Source of the DNA: Delphinapterus leucas
Taxonomy: Eukaryota; Chordata; Mammalia; Artiodactyla; Monodontidae
Length of the DNA: 64,000 nt
Direction: 5' to 3'
NCBI RefSeq assembly: GCF_002288925.2
Contig: NW_022098000.1
Coordinates: 16,934,889 to 16,998,888, forward strand
Part shown: positions 35,985 to 48,473 of the stretch, piece after piece
Position numbering within the stretch: the stretch's first letter is position 1
How the letters are laid out: each line of letters opens with the position of its first letter
Translations under genes and position numbers: made by a program
The notes under the pieces: generated by a model
What the model was told of the DNA's origin: nothing
Seen by the model: only the letters and a program-made list of their open reading frames with translations
Databases searched by the model: none

Positions 35985-36625
35985 ATGGAACCGGTCATCC
36001 CATTAAAGCATAAATCAGATCATCTCTCTCCCTACTCAGACTCCTATAATGGCTCTCCATTTCTTTCAGGAAAAGCCAAAGTCCATACAGTGACCCTCAA
36101 GGCCCTATAAAATCTACACAAACTCTCCTACATCTGCTTTTCTCCCCCTTGCTTAACCTGCTTCAGAGGATATGGCCTCATTGCTGTGCCTGGAACCCTC
36201 CAAAATGCTCCCCTATTAGGATCTTTACAGTGGCTGTTCCCTCTGCCGGGAATACATTTCCCTTGGATATCTGCAGTCAACTCTCCAAAATTCTAAGTTT
36301 TTGCTTATGCATCCCTTCTCAATGAGACCACTCTAACTGTCCTGTGTAAAATGACAACCCATCCCAACTCCTATCTGTACCCCCTCCTCATTACTAAAAA
36401 CCCTTACCTGACTTTCTATTTCTTTTTCCATAATACATATCCCCTTCTAATAAGATATATACATTACTTATTTATTGTACATCTAGAGTTTGTTTTCTGT
36501 CTTCTCCCACTAGAATGTAAATCCTGTATGGGCACAGATCTGTCTGCTTTTTCATTATTGCTTCAGGCACCTAGAACAGTGCCTGGCACATATTAGATTC
36601 TCAATACATTATTTGTTGAATAAAT
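35985..36625 (+). repeat. L2 LINE 3' region, sense
   Basis: The order is that of L2: AAATCAGATCATCTCTCTCC, AGTCCATACAGTGACCCTCAAGGCC, GGCTGTTCCCTCTGCCGGGAATAC, CTCCCACTAGAATGTAAATCC, then CAGTGCCTGGCACATATTAG and ATTTGTTGAATAAAT. A second L2-like tail (CATAATAGGTGCTTATTAAATATTTG) follows near 36725-36752. Confidence 0.88.
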
Positions 36626-36759
36626 TTTTGTGATTGTTTGATGTCTTTATCCTCCATTGGACACACAAATCCCATGACTATTTTGCTCATCAGTGCATAC
36701 CTAAAGTCTAACAGATATCTGACACATAATAGGTGCTTATTAAATATTTGTTTTTATAA

Positions 36760-37773
36760 ACAACTAAAATGGAGGAGATGTATCCAGAATTCAAGTCCTT
36801 TTACTCCTGGTCCATTTTCTTCCTGTGTTATGTGCGTAAGTGTTATTTCATTACTATATTGTAAACTCCTGCAGGAAGAAAACTAATACCTGGGTCTTCC
36901 ACAGCACTTTGTATAAAACAAGTTGGCTTGTTTACTGATAAAAGAAAGAGTCTATCAACCAGTTAATCGATTGAAAGTATTTTGAGGGCTCCATATGGCT
37001 GTTACATGTAACCCAAGAAAGGAAACAAGACATATATTCACTTGATTGAGAAGTTCTAAGAATGAACTTGCGTGCTTTCTGAAATACAAGTTTGCCTATA
37101 TCATACCCATGTTTGGAAATTTTTGATAAAGCAGGTACAGGAAGATGTGTGTTCCAAGACCTTTCACAAATGAAACCAAGCCTATCTGTCCAGCCAGCCT
37201 CTCCCTCAGCACTCCTTCAAATGTCCTACTCTGCAGCAGAAACATTGCTCTTCCCCGAATACACTATGCCATTTCCTGCCCCTATGCTTTTGCACATATG
37301 TTGTCTCCACTGGGCAAAATGCTACTCATTCTACTAGATACAGGCTATAAATACACAGAAAACGTGATCTTACCTGCATGTACAATGGAGGAGATTTACA
37401 AATTAGCTATTCCACAGAAAGGATCCAACTGGGACTACAGCAGCCCTGCCCATTGTCTTGGATAACTGTGGGGCCAATGTCTAGTCTTCTGTTTTGCACG
37501 TACAAAGACTCAGTTTGGTCAGTTTACACAGGGTTTTTCAAACATTGTAGAACTGAGTCACTCTAACTAAACAAACAAACAAACAAAAAATTCAGTTTAG
37601 CAACATAAAGGCCAATTTTTAACTTTACCCCCCAAAACATAACTGCCACATTGACTTGAATATTTGCTTGAGATAATAAGCATGATCTCTTCACGGTAGC
37701 AAATTCTACATAGGGAATCAGTTAAAGTAATATCCTCATATTACTTTTATGTGATGTTTGTAGGATCTGAGGC
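36760..37773. other. No gene seen
   Basis: Unassigned sequence with an L2-like string near 37250-37320 (CCTATGCTTTTGCACATATG) and an (AAAC)n run at 37569-37588. No exon-like frame. Confidence 0.4.
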
Positions 37774-37800
37774 AATACCCCTATTAAAAATAGGGGTATT

Positions 37801-39020
37801 TTTAAAACCCAATATCAGTGATTTGTGCCTTTTCTTCTTATCTTGATCAGTCTTATTAGGGATTTTAAATTTTTCTTTCTTTTTCTTTTCAGAATATTTG
37901 ACTTTATTAATAGTCTCTAGTGTGCATTTCTTTGCAATTTCATTAATTTCTGCTCTTATCTTTATTATTTCCTTTCTTCTCTTTTTGTTTTTACTTGTTT
38001 TTTGCTGTTTGCTTTTTATCCCAAGATAATTGTGATGGACACTTAAATCACTGGTGTTCAACTTTTCTTCTTTTCTAATATATGCATTTAAGATTATTAA
38101 TTTTCCTCTAAGTACAGCTTTATCTGCATCTCACAAGTTTTGATATGATTTATTTTCCTTATCATCCAGTTCAAAATACTTCCCATTTCTGTTTAGATTT
38201 TTTTCCTTTATCCATGAGTTATTTATAAATGTATTGATCAGTTTTAGAACAGTTGAAGATTTTCTAGTTATATTTTTTGTTGATTTTTAGCTTAATTTCA
38301 CTGTGATCAGACAATATAGTTGTTATGATTTTAATCTACTGAAATTTGTTTTGAGATTTGCTTTATGGCCCAGCATATGGCCAACTTTGGAAATATTCCA
38401 TGTGCATTTGAAAATAATGTGTGTTCCTCCATTGTTAGGTATAGTATTCTGTAGATGATAATAAATTAGTGTCTGTTTTTGTTACTCAATTATTTCATAT
38501 TCCTATTGACTGTCATCTGCTTCTTCTATTAGGTATTGAGAAAGGAAAGTTAAAATCTTCCCTATGATCATGGATTTGTCTAATTCTTACTTCAGTTACC
38601 TCATTTTTTGCTTTATATATATATTTTTTAATAAATTTATTTTTTATTTTTGGCTGCGTTGGGTTTTCGTTGTGGTGCACGGGCTTCTCGTTGCAGTGGC
38701 TTCTCTTATTGCAGAGAACGGCACGCAAGCTTCTGTAGTTGTGGCACACGGGCTTAGTTGCTCCGCAGCATGTGGGATCTGCCCGGGCCAGGGCTCGAAC
38801 CCATGTCCCCTGCATTGACAGGTGGATTCTTAACCACTGTGCCACCAGGGAAGCCCTTGCTTTATATATTTTTGAGGCTATATTATTGGATGCACACAGA
38901 TTCAGAACTGTTATATAATCTTGGTAGATGGACTGTTTTTTCAGTAGAAAATGTCACTCTTTATCTCTAGCATTATTTTTTGCCTTCTTCTGATATCAGT
39001 TTTCTTTTGGTTAGTGTTTA
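37801..39020 (-). mobile_element. L1 LINE ORF2 fragment, antisense, split by a SINE
   Basis: Reverse-complement L1 ORF2 text: TTTTCCTCTAAGTACAGC, CATCTCACAAGTTTTGATATG, TTCACTGTGATCAGACAATATAG, GGCCCAGCATATGGCC and GGTATAGTATTCTGTAGATG, continuing after the SINE with TTATTGGATGCACACAG and TCAGTAGAAAATGTCACTC. Frames are broken, so the copy is inactive. The right limit is approximate. Confidence 0.85.
38621..38856 (-). mobile_element. CHR-1-like SINE, antisense, inside the L1
   Basis: ATTTTTTAATAAATTTATT tail, GGCTGCGTTGGG, a shortened middle, then CCACTGTGCCACCAGGGAAGCCC. The target-site duplication TTGCTTTATATAT is exact at 38608-38620 and 38857-38869. Confidence 0.95.
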
Positions 39021-40785
39021 TGTATATATTTTCCCAAGTTTTTACTTTCAATTTTTGTGTGTGGAGAAGTGGAGAAGGGGGATTAAGGTATGAAATATGA
39101 TGCAGAATTGAGAATTCACAATGATGGAGATAAACCAGATTGGATGGAGTATGTGGATTCCAGAAAAAATAGAGAAGATGGCAGTACTGGGCTAGATTGT
39201 GGATAGCCTTGAATGCCATGATCAGAATCTGAGTTTTATGTTCATAGGATGATATCAAGGATAGGCAGACACATAACACAGAAAGTCGTTCAATCCCACA
39301 ATCATTTACACTCCAGCTGGCTTCAAGACAGAGGCAGGTGCTCGGAGAAAACCATTTCCAGTAGCTGGTGTTGCTTACTGGAGCAACTTGGTCTACTATC
39401 ACATCACAATGTGGCAACCACATTTCAATATGGGCACAGGGAGGGGACTGTGTAGAAGGTACCTGAGAACTTCAGATGGTTCTCTAGATTTATTTCAGTC
39501 ACTGTGAATGTGCCCCGCTCCCATTTACCTCTCCTGGCACTCTCTCTCCTCCTTGGAGCTCCCTCAAACACCATTCCCAGCTGGTCACTGCATAGCTTTA
39601 GTTTTGTAACCTTCATCTAGTTGTTCCAACATTTTGAATTTCATTCCTCACGATTCTGACTCTGCCATTATACCCACCATAGGTATCTCTTAAAATTTTA
39701 CTGCACTTTCTTACTTTTCAAATTGTGAACAGTCATCCATATCTTGACTTGTCAATAGTTGGTCCACCTCGGTGCTGTCTACTTCATACAATCTTGGAAA
39801 AGTCCTAAAGGTCCTAGAAGTCTGGGTAGAAGTCATTTATGATGTTTTATTACTTAGAGGAAATGAATACAGAAAATAGGAAAAGGGTAATATTAAACAT
39901 TGGGAGGATGAGACAGATGGGATGCTCTTCACTCAAACAATTTAACATAAATGGAAGGGACAACAAGGTTATTTAAATCAATTTGATTAAAAAAATTGAA
40001 CATGGAAAAAATGACATCATTTTTAAAATTGGATGAACTATATACCCTTAAGCCCTCAGGCAGGGAAACCCTTGCTTCATCCTCTCCCTGCCCCTGGCAT
40101 TGTCGACTTACCCAGGCTGGGACTACACACTCAACCACAGGGCCCCACCCTCAGGGATGTCTCCCAGCTGTCCCCTTGCCCTTCCTCTTTATTCAGACTG
40201 GGTCTAGTTTTCTCACTCCACTTCCTCCCTCTGCTCTCTCCAACATGACCAAAGTCTGACCCCTTAGTAGCTGTCTATCACTTCTCTAGAACCTTCTATC
40301 ACTTCTCAGAACCTTTAGTACCGGAAAAAAGCAACTTGAAGCAGATGAATTTGCAGATATCCAAAGAACGAAATGCCCAGATAGTTCATTGAGAAGAGAG
40401 GAAAGGAGAGCTGGGCATCCCTTTAGCTGGGCTTTTGCAGACAAGAATAAAGGCGTGCTGCATCAGTGTTGAAGGAACTTGAGGAAATATCAAGTTTACT
40501 TAGTAACTTAATGGAGTATTACTGGGCTATTTTTTTATCTCCATCATTCTGCCTCAAGGAAATGTGCCTTCTTTCCACCATAGACAACTTGACTCCACTG
40601 AGCTCTCTCACTCCACCTTCTTCCAGTACATTTTTCCATCTTTGGAGATTTTACTTTGTGGTTTGAGGGGTTTTAAGGTTTTACCGTTTGGGGATTTTTC
40701 TTTTCTCCAAAGACATCTGGGAAGTTTGATTCTGTATTATAAAACCAAAGGCAATCTATCTCAGTAATGTATTTGTGTACTTCTC
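39021..40785. other. No gene seen
   Basis: Unassigned sequence. A near-perfect short tandem duplication (TCTATCACTTCTC then AGAACC, twice) lies at about 40274-40313. No splice-flanked frame. Confidence 0.4.
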
Positions 40786-40787
40786 TA

Positions 40788-40930
40788 GATAGTCATCCCT
40801 CGATATCTGAGGGGATTGGTTCCAGGACCCCCAGGGGTTACCAAAATCCACGGATGCTCAAGTCCCTTATGTAAAATGGAGTATAGTCGCCCTCTGAATC
40901 CTTGGATGCAGATACAGAGCAGACTGTATA
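40788..40930 (+). mobile_element. MER2-like DNA transposon end, sense
   Basis: GTCATCCCTCGATATCTGAG, GGGGATTGGTTCCAGGACCC, ACCAAAATCCACGGATGCTC and AAGTCCCTTATGTAAAATGG are the MER2 (Tigger-group) terminus. The rest of the element is diverged or lost. Confidence 0.85.
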
Positions 40931-41960
40931 ACAAATATAATGTAAATTGTTACTCTGAGCCATCCAGAAAAGATGGAGAAAGAGCTGTGGGCTTTGAAAA
41001 TGAAACTTGAGGAATAATTCCACTGGATTGGGTACAAATGCCTGAGTAAGCTGTCCTTTCATACTTTGGTTTTACATTTTCTAAACATTATTGACGAAGG
41101 AGACTGCCCTTAAGTTACTCCACAAGAAACACACTTACTGAGAAATAAGTAAGTACACAGCTGTCATTTTCAGCTTCTTAGGTTCTTTTTGTGGCATCAA
41201 AGATGTCTGTGTTCTTTATATTAAGGAGACTTCTTTCCATTATAAGTGTCATTCATGCTTATTATAAAAAAAAAAGATGATAAGAATCATCTGTAATTCC
41301 ACTACCCGAAGGTACTTATGTTAATTTTCTCTTACTCCTTTTCTATCTGTATGTTTATATTTTCCATTGGAATCATAGTTGTCTTTGTATTCTGCTTTTA
41401 AAAAAATTGACATTATACAGTGTATATACATGGCATTTAAGCATATTTATATAAGACCAGTATTTTTCAGACAGTCAACTCAAATATTAGCTGATGTAAT
41501 TTGTCAGTGTAGAAGATTCAAAGATACTTTTCTTTACTGTCTAGCCAAAAGACTTTTTAAAAGGCAAGGGATTTTGTTTAAGTAAGGGGTTGGCCCAACT
41601 AACAGGACAATAACATAGGAAACTTTCACTCTTCTTGCTTCCGTGCGCTTCCCAGGCTGTGACATGGTGACTCTACAGTAACATTGGGTGATACTCACAG
41701 CAGGGCAGGGCTCACTGAATGCTTTGCAAGCGGTTTCAAGACTGCCTATGATTTTCCTTTAAATATCCCTATCTGCAGATAACATACTCAATTTATCTAC
41801 ACACATTTAAATTCTCTTTTGGTTTTAGTTTACATTTGGGTGCAGAGTGGCAGACCTGGGGAGCAGAGATGGGAAATTATGGAATTGTGGGGTGAAAAAA
41901 AACAACTGGAGGTTAATTGAAGTGTTTCTTGTTTATAAAAATTATGAAGATGAATGGGGA
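40931..41960. other. No gene seen
   Basis: Unassigned AT-rich sequence. No exon-like frame. Confidence 0.45.
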
Positions 41961-41964
41961 ATGT

Positions 41965-42175
41965 TTTAGCAACATGGGGTAAGGGAAACTTTGGTGCCAA
42001 ACAGACCTGGGTGCAAATGTAGACTCTGCCACTTACCTTTTCTGAGGCTTGGTTTCCTTATTTGTAAAAATGTAAATAACACCTTCCTCAAAGTGTTGTT
42101 GGAAAGTTTAAATGAAAAAGATACGTGTGAAGCCTCAGAGCCTGATAGATTAGACAGGCGTGTTCAGTGTTAGTA
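41965..42175 (+). repeat. MIR SINE, sense
   Basis: GACCTGGGTGCAAATGTAGACTCTGCCACTTACC, CTGAGGCTTGGTTTCC, GTTGTTGGAAAGTTTAAATG: the MIR order from the tRNA-related part onward. Confidence 0.8.
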
Positions 42176-42179
42176 TCCA

Positions 42180-44060
42180 GTCCTTCTCCCACAGCTAAGC
42201 TGCATGGGTTTCAGAGCTCAGAATGAAGAGATTCTGGAGGGGAAAATAAAAATGTATAAGTAACATCATGACATGTTAGTACGTTAATAGAACTTAGTTC
42301 TACTCTGAATTATATTTATTATTATGTATTTTTGGAGTTATTTTCTTTCCATAACCCTGATACCTCCTCTAAATCATAATTATATTTTGCATTTTGTAGT
42401 AACTGCAAACTTAAAAGACATTTACAGACAGTATTTTGCATGATTTGGCCAAGAACGCAGTAAGGCACGTATTACCAAAACCGTTTTATAGATATAAAAG
42501 CCATGGCTCAGGCTGCTTTTCTGGTGCATGTTTATAACACTAAGATTAGGGCCCAGGTCCCCTAACAGCTGCCACTGAACTTCGTCCATAGCTCAAGAAT
42601 GCTGTGATCATTAAAAGTTTAAAATGTATGCTCTGTAAAGTATCTCTGTAGAGTAAGGGAAAATATCAGATGTCTATAACTGAACCAGAATGATAGATTA
42701 TGCAATAAAAATGAACACGTTTTTACCAAAGGCAAACACAATATGCAAGAAAGATCAAGCTGAGAAACCCTCAGGATTTGGAAAACTGAGTGTTTTCTTT
42801 CATTCCTAGTCCACTAGGGAGCACTGTTACCCACTCTCAGGGCAGACCTGGCACCACCTCAGGAGCTGTTTCCTTCTTCCAGTCTAAAAAGTTAGGTAAC
42901 TATTGCAAGTTTACAGATTCCCTGGTCTAAGGGCTTTTTTCCCATTTCCCAATTATTTTGCTTTGAGGATAAGGTGCCTCAAATTCAAAACATATGTTTA
43001 AAATATTTTATCTATATACGTCCTATTAGAGCTCAATTCCCTCCCTTTAAAAAATTCCTTACAGCTCATTTAACATGTATTAAATTTTTAAAAAAAGAAG
43101 AAAGGAGCTCATGAGGACCATTTGATCTTCACAACAACCCTATAGGGCAATTCGTTTTTCTATTTTACACCCGAGGAAACAATTTCAGAGAAATTTTCCT
43201 AGAGTCAATCTACAAACTCCCTTTGAATGTGTTTTACTCCTGCTCTGGTTCATTTTATTAAGTAACTAAGTATTCATAACATTTTACCCCAAGTCTTAGC
43301 TCCTAACACTGATAATGTTCAAATCGAATAGAGAAAAAGTAGTGATAACTGTCTAAATTCTGGATTGTTCACACCAAAATTCGAATGGTTTCATTTTGTG
43401 TATGTACATTTGTCTATATACATATAAAATTACATTTGTACCCAATTTCTATACCAATACTTTGTGGCACTTTTGGTGTCCTGGGTCTTGATGTTTGCAG
43501 TTTCTTTACTGTCACTGAAGAAAATCTGTGTGATTTTCTTCAGTACTAATAATTATGGCACATAGTGTCTGTCTTATTAGTTCTACATCCTGAGGTCTCA
43601 AACTAAAAGCTAAGGAGTCTCCTTGAATGAATGAACATTATCTATCTACCTATCTACACAATCTTTTATGTGTACAGCATACAGGATTGGGGGACATGAG
43701 GTCCCTGTATTTTCCATCTTTCTCTCTTATTTGGACTGTCACTCCAGTTCAAAGGTTGCTTTCTCTCTCTCCTACCACCACCTCTCAATCTAACTCCTGC
43801 TTTTTACCAGGGTAAGTAACCTACAATGCAGCTAAGGTTACGTGTCTTCCTCCCTCTTTCCTATCTATTGCTCATGACCCAGATAGGTGATGCCTTCCCA
43901 TGAAGGCCTCTCCCATCTCTCCAGACTTTGTTTTCATGTCTGATGGTACAAGCATCATATCCTACCTATTAAAATAGTCTCGCCTTTTTTCCCTCCCCAA
44001 CACCTTTTTTATCCTGCACCACTTCTTGAGGACAATATTATTTACCTTTACATCCCCTAA
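42180..44060. other. No gene seen; weak MIR and L2 traces
   Basis: Reverse MIR-like blocks at about 42420-42590 and 43110-43215 (GATCTTCACAACAACCCTATAGGG). A sense L2-like trace is at about 43860-44040 (GATGCCTTCCCATGAAGGCC). Otherwise unassigned. Confidence 0.45.
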
Positions 44061-44064
44061 TGCC

Positions 44065-44220
44065 ATGCTTAAGCTTGAACGTGCATAAGAACTCTATGGG
44101 GATCTTGTTGAAATACTGATTCTGATTCAGTAGGCCTGGGGTGGGGCCTGCGACTCTGCACTTCCCAGAGAATATTAATACTACAGGTTCATAGGCCACG
44201 CTTTGAGCAGCAAGGCCCTT
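44065..44220 (+). mobile_element. MER5A-like hAT DNA transposon remnant
   Basis: ATGGGGATCTTGTTGAAATACTGATTCTGATTC, AGTAGGCCTGGGGTGGGGCC and GACTCTGCACTTCCCAGAG follow MER5A. The termini are diverged. Confidence 0.85.
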
Positions 44221-44279
44221 GCATAATGTTTTGCACATGGCAGGTGTTAACTCACATGTACTAGAAAATTAAAAGTTAG

Positions 44280-45320
44280 AAAGGAAATGCAAAGAAAATG
44301 AGATAGCACTACACAACCACCACTATGGCAACATCAGTTGTTGGTACGGATGTCTGAGTGCCTGGATTCTCATAAAATGGGGATTTAAAATAGTGTACCT
44401 ACTTTAAGATCTGGCTGTCCTTTTCTTTTTTTTACAAAATTATCATATACTTACCCTATATCTAGTAGTTCCTCTCTTAGATATTTACCAAAGAGAAATG
44501 AAAACACACGTCCACAAAAAAGACCTGTACAAGAATGTTCAAAACAGTTTTATTCACAACAGCCAAAAACTGAAAATACTCCTGTGTCCATTAACTGGTA
44601 AATGGATAAATAAATTGTGGTATATCTGTACTGTGCGATGCTGGCTACTATTTCAACACCATGGAATACTGGCTTGAGTTCTCCCATGAGGTTGCAATTA
44701 TGTAAGGTAGAGCTGCAGTCATCGGAAGGCTTGCCTGGGGCTGCAGAACTTGCTTCCAAGATGGCTCACTCGTCTGGCTGTTGGCAGGGGGCCTCAGTTC
44801 CTTCCCACACGCTGCTCTCCATGGAGCTGCATGAGTTCCTAATGAAAGGCCACTGACTTCTGTCACTGAGTGATCCATGAGAGAGGACTGCTGTGGCCTT
44901 GCCTGGCTCCAACCTGCTGCCAGGCCTGTCTTGAGGCTTTCTTGGTCAATGTTGGGCCAAAGACTCCTAATAAAAAGGTATGAAGTACTGATACACACAA
45001 CAACATGGGTAAATTTCAAATGCATCATGTTAGTGAAACAACCAGACACAAAAGAGTACTTATTATATGATTTTATTCCTTTTATATGATGTTACAGAGG
45101 GTAAAACAAATCTATAACTTTTAAAAAAGTCAAACAGTGGTTACCTGGGGAAAGGGGTAGACAGGAAGGGTTATAAAGGTACTCACCCAGGGGAATGAAA
45201 CGTCGTGTGTTTTGACAGGACTTTGAATTACACAGGTGTATGTATTTGTCAAAACTCAGAACAGTATGCTTTAGATTTGTACACTTTAGTCTTTGTAAAT
45301 TTTATTTAAAAAGAAGAATA
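44280..45320 (+). mobile_element. L1 LINE fragment (older), sense, with an unassigned insert
   Basis: L1-like text at 44280-44650 (CTCTTAGATATTTACCAAAGAG, TTTATTCACAACAGCCAAAAAC, AATGGATAAATAAATTGTGG) and again at 44965-45320 (GAAACAACCAGACACAAAAGAG, AGTGGTTACCTGGGG, GTCTTTGTAAATTTTATTTAA). Between them about 310 bp (roughly 44655-44965) look foreign, possibly a MER-type insertion I cannot name. Confidence 0.75.
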
Positions 45321-45496
45321 ACTCTAAACAAATTCTGTACTACCATTATTGATATGCTGCTGCTGAAATGTTTCTAAGTGAAGTGTACTGATAACAATGA
45401 CAACTGACATTGAAATGCATCAAACAATAAGATGAATTGATGGATGAACAGATGGCTAGATACATGGGTAAAGCAAGTACAGAATATGTTTACAGC

Positions 45497-45722
45497 TGAT
45501 TCTTGAACAATGTCAGGTTAGGAGTGCCAACCTTCCGTGCAGTCAAAACTCCGATTATAACTTCCTTTATAACTGTATCCATGGTTCCATATTCATGGGT
45601 TCCATCAACTGCAGATTGTGTAGTACTGTAGTACTATTTCTTGAAAAAAGCCTGTTATATAAGTGGACCCACGTAGTTCAAAGCCACATTGTTGAAGGGA
45701 CAACTATACTGCAGAATCTAGA
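45497..45722 (+). mobile_element. Tigger3-like non-autonomous element (MITE-sized)
   Basis: The left end is ACAGCTGATTCTTGAACAATG. The right end is ACATTGTTGAAGGGACAACTATA. These are imperfect inverted repeats, and internally AAGTGGACCCACGTAGTTC matches the family pattern. About 225 bp with no coding region. Confidence 0.75.
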
Positions 45723-46415
45723 TGGTGGGCATATGGGTGTTTTTTAAGTTTTCTGAATGCTTGAAAATTCTCATAATAAAATGTTTAAAAGAAAACAACC
45801 TACTACAACAGTGAGGAGACACTTCTGCTTATATCTGTACCCCTGATCCCAGCTCAGGGCTGATGCCTCTAACATCCATTTGGAGAGGCCCTGACAGCAT
45901 TGTGCAGCTCACCACCTGTGCAGAGAGAAAAAAATCAGGTGTGCACTCGGACAGATGGAGAGCAACATGGCAAAGGTCTAGAAATACTGGTCGACGTGGG
46001 ACCTTCAGTTACTTACAGAGGATCTAAGCCTCCTGAAGAACACAGACCAACATGGACTGAAGCTTCCAGTGGCAACCAGAGTGGCTGGGAGAACAGGAGA
46101 GAGAAAATCTGAGACCTGTTCATCATTCCAGGCCATACATGATTCACAAATACCCTAATGAAATGTCTTGGTGGTTAAAATCTAACATACGTTGACATAG
46201 TTAACTTAGAAATGTCTGCAATTCTATGTGTAAATCTAACTCTTTAGTACTTTTTGTCCATTTAATCCATAGTCTTTCTGCTGGGTTAATTTGAAATGGT
46301 AACCTTCTCTGTTAATTGATTTCAGTTGGATATCAGCAATGTCATTCATTGCTGGACCGTCCAATGGGGTGTAGGCGCCTCTTCTTACTGAGTGGAACAC
46401 TGATTCCCCAAAGCT
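45723..46415. other. No gene seen
   Basis: Unassigned sequence between two DNA transposon remnants. Confidence 0.45.
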
Positions 46416-46419
46416 GGCT

Positions 46420-46720
46420 TACTACTAGAATCACCTGGGGAGGTTTTAAAGCCAGGGTGATGCTGGCCGCCCTAGGACAGTTGAATCTACATGGGAAGGC
46501 GGGTAGGAGAGAGGCCTGGGCATCTGTACTTTTTATTTTTATTTGTTTATATTTTTTTTGGCCACGCCATGCAGCTTGCAGGATCTTAGTTCCCTGACCA
46601 GGGATCAAACCTGCACCCCCTGCAGTGGAAGCTTGGAGTCTTAACCACTGGACCGCCAGGGAGTTCCCTCCCCTGTACTTTTTAAATGCTCTCCTGGTGA
46701 GTTTAATATGTGTCACATAA
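46420..46720 (+). mobile_element. MER5A-like hAT remnant, split by a SINE
   Basis: AGAATCACCTGGGGAGGTTTTAAAG and GGCCTGGGCATCTGTAC before the SINE, then TTTTTAAATGCTCTCCTGGTGAG after it. Confidence 0.75.
46536..46671 (-). mobile_element. Short CHR-family SINE, antisense
   Basis: T-rich tail, GGCCACGCCATGCAGC, GGGATCAAACCTGCACCCC B box complement, head end GGACCGCCAGGGAGTTCCC. The target-site duplication CTGTACTTTTTA is at 46524-46535 and from 46673. Confidence 0.93.
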
Positions 46721-47940
46721 CTAGACCTTAAATTTTCAAAGTTAAAAAGTTTTCAAAGGGACTGCGAAGAAGATAAAATTTTACTTAAAAAATGCCGTTT
46801 TGGGTAAAGGTTTTTAAGTTTTGTGGGCATCTATTTCTTCCAACTCTTAGAGATACATGTCAAAGTGCGATATAGGCTGATGAGTGCTCATTAAAACAGG
46901 ACAAACTTCAGCTTTAGATTCCCAGAGTTAATAAGATCTCATTGGCAGAAATTAGTTTAATCCTATGGAAACTGACATCTAGGAGAATGCTACCAGTGCC
47001 CCAAATTCTGATGTGTGTATATCTGATCAGCATAGCTGGATTACCTTAAAGGTGGGCTCAGCACGGGTTTAAGGCAGATGCCAAAATATATACTTGGAAA
47101 AAAATTTATATTTGCTATTTCAAAAGTTGTGTGGGAGGAGTCATTATGGTAAAAAAGAAAAAAAAATAATTATATTAGCATTGATTACAGTTATTCTATC
47201 TATGGGAGGCTGGGAGGAACCATGGCCGTTGCCAGGACTGTGGACATGAAAGCTGCTCGCAGCCTGGCTGAGGGAGTAGAAGGGGCTTCTGCACCGAGGG
47301 ATCACCTTGCTTCCTGCTCTCTGTTCTCCTTTGGTCCCCAGACAGGAGTCAGCACCAGTCAATTAGAAAGTCAAAGTACCCGAGGAGGAGGAGGGTGGCG
47401 GAGAGAGCTTGCACCTGGCCCAGCAGGTTTTGCACTATGAACTCAATTGAGAACAATGTGCTAATTGTCCTTTGTTTGCTGAGCTGGGCCTGGAGCCAGT
47501 GCAGAGCTGGCCCTGAGAAGCTTCCAGAGCCTGGGGATCAGGTGTGGGGAACTAGCACTGGCTGCCTGGGGGTAGAAGTGGGGAGGGCACACAGCAGGTG
47601 TTCCACAGACGGTTAGAAACTTCCCACAATTTACAGGTTTCAGAGTTTCTCTTATTAGAGAAAGGGACAGAAAATGGCTAAAAAGTCAGGCCAGTAACAA
47701 TCAAATCAGAACACTAAACTCCAGGAAGAACGCACTAAACTCCACTGGACTAAATGTGCAGACGCTCCTCCAGAGTTAGGGTTTTGTCCAAATGTCAAAA
47801 CTCTTCTTGGCCTTCAGGATGTCTGACCTGTAGCAAGTAGGAGGGCCAGAAAAACGACCAGACCTAGTTCTCCAAGTTCTCCCTCCCGGACAACATGGAA
47901 TAATCCCTTCAACTGCAGGGCAGCCCCCCATTTTGAATAA
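46721..47940. other. No gene seen; a GC-richer unassigned patch
   Basis: The part at 47200-47600 is more GC-rich and has short frames on both strands with no splice context. Not assignable to a family I know. Confidence 0.4.
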
Positions 47941-47953
47941 GAGACAGTGAATA

Positions 47954-48070
47954 GGACTTCCCTGGTGGTCCAGTGGTTAAGACTCCGTGCTTCCAACGCA
48001 GGGGATGCCGGTTTGATCCCTGGTCAGGGAACAAAGATCCCACATGCCGTGTGGCCAAAAAAAAAAAAAA
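47954..48070 (+). mobile_element. Short CHR-family SINE, sense
   Basis: GACTTCCCTGGTGGTCCAG head, GGTTTGATCCCTGGTCAGGG B box, CATGCCGTGTGGCC body and a 14-A tail. Confidence 0.94.
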
Positions 48071-48356
48071 GAAACAGAGAGAGAGAGTGAATGAGGCAAC
48101 CTCCCTCAGAAGCAGGACTTTCTGGAAAGCAGAACAGAGGCTTTGCTCCATTATCACTATGCATTGAAAGGGTAAAAACTGTACAGCTATCATCTTGCTA
48201 TTGGTCTTTCTGATGTATCAATGCAGGAAAAAAATTTAAATGTGTGCAAAAGAAAACACACTTTTCAAAAACACACACACAAAACTGTCACAAGCAGTTA
48301 TCTTTGGGCGGTGGGATTGTGGAAGAACTTTATTTCTACATTTCTAGAACACCTTA

Positions 48357-48397
48357 CTTTATGTGTGTATATATGTGTGTGTGTATTTATTTATTTA
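48357..48397. repeat. TG/TA-rich microsatellite patch
   Basis: TTTATGTGTGTATATATGTG followed by GTGTG and TATTTATTTATT text. Confidence 0.8.
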
Positions 48398-48473
48398 TAC
48401 AAAGACCATGAACATCTAAAACTCAGGAAAACCATGAAGTTAGTTCTATAGTAAAATCAGTTTAAAAACTGCA

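Noticed and set aside
38941..39423. 160-codon minus-strand frame
   Set aside because: Begins beyond and runs into the antisense L1; no splice signals; reads like chance extension of repeat sequence.
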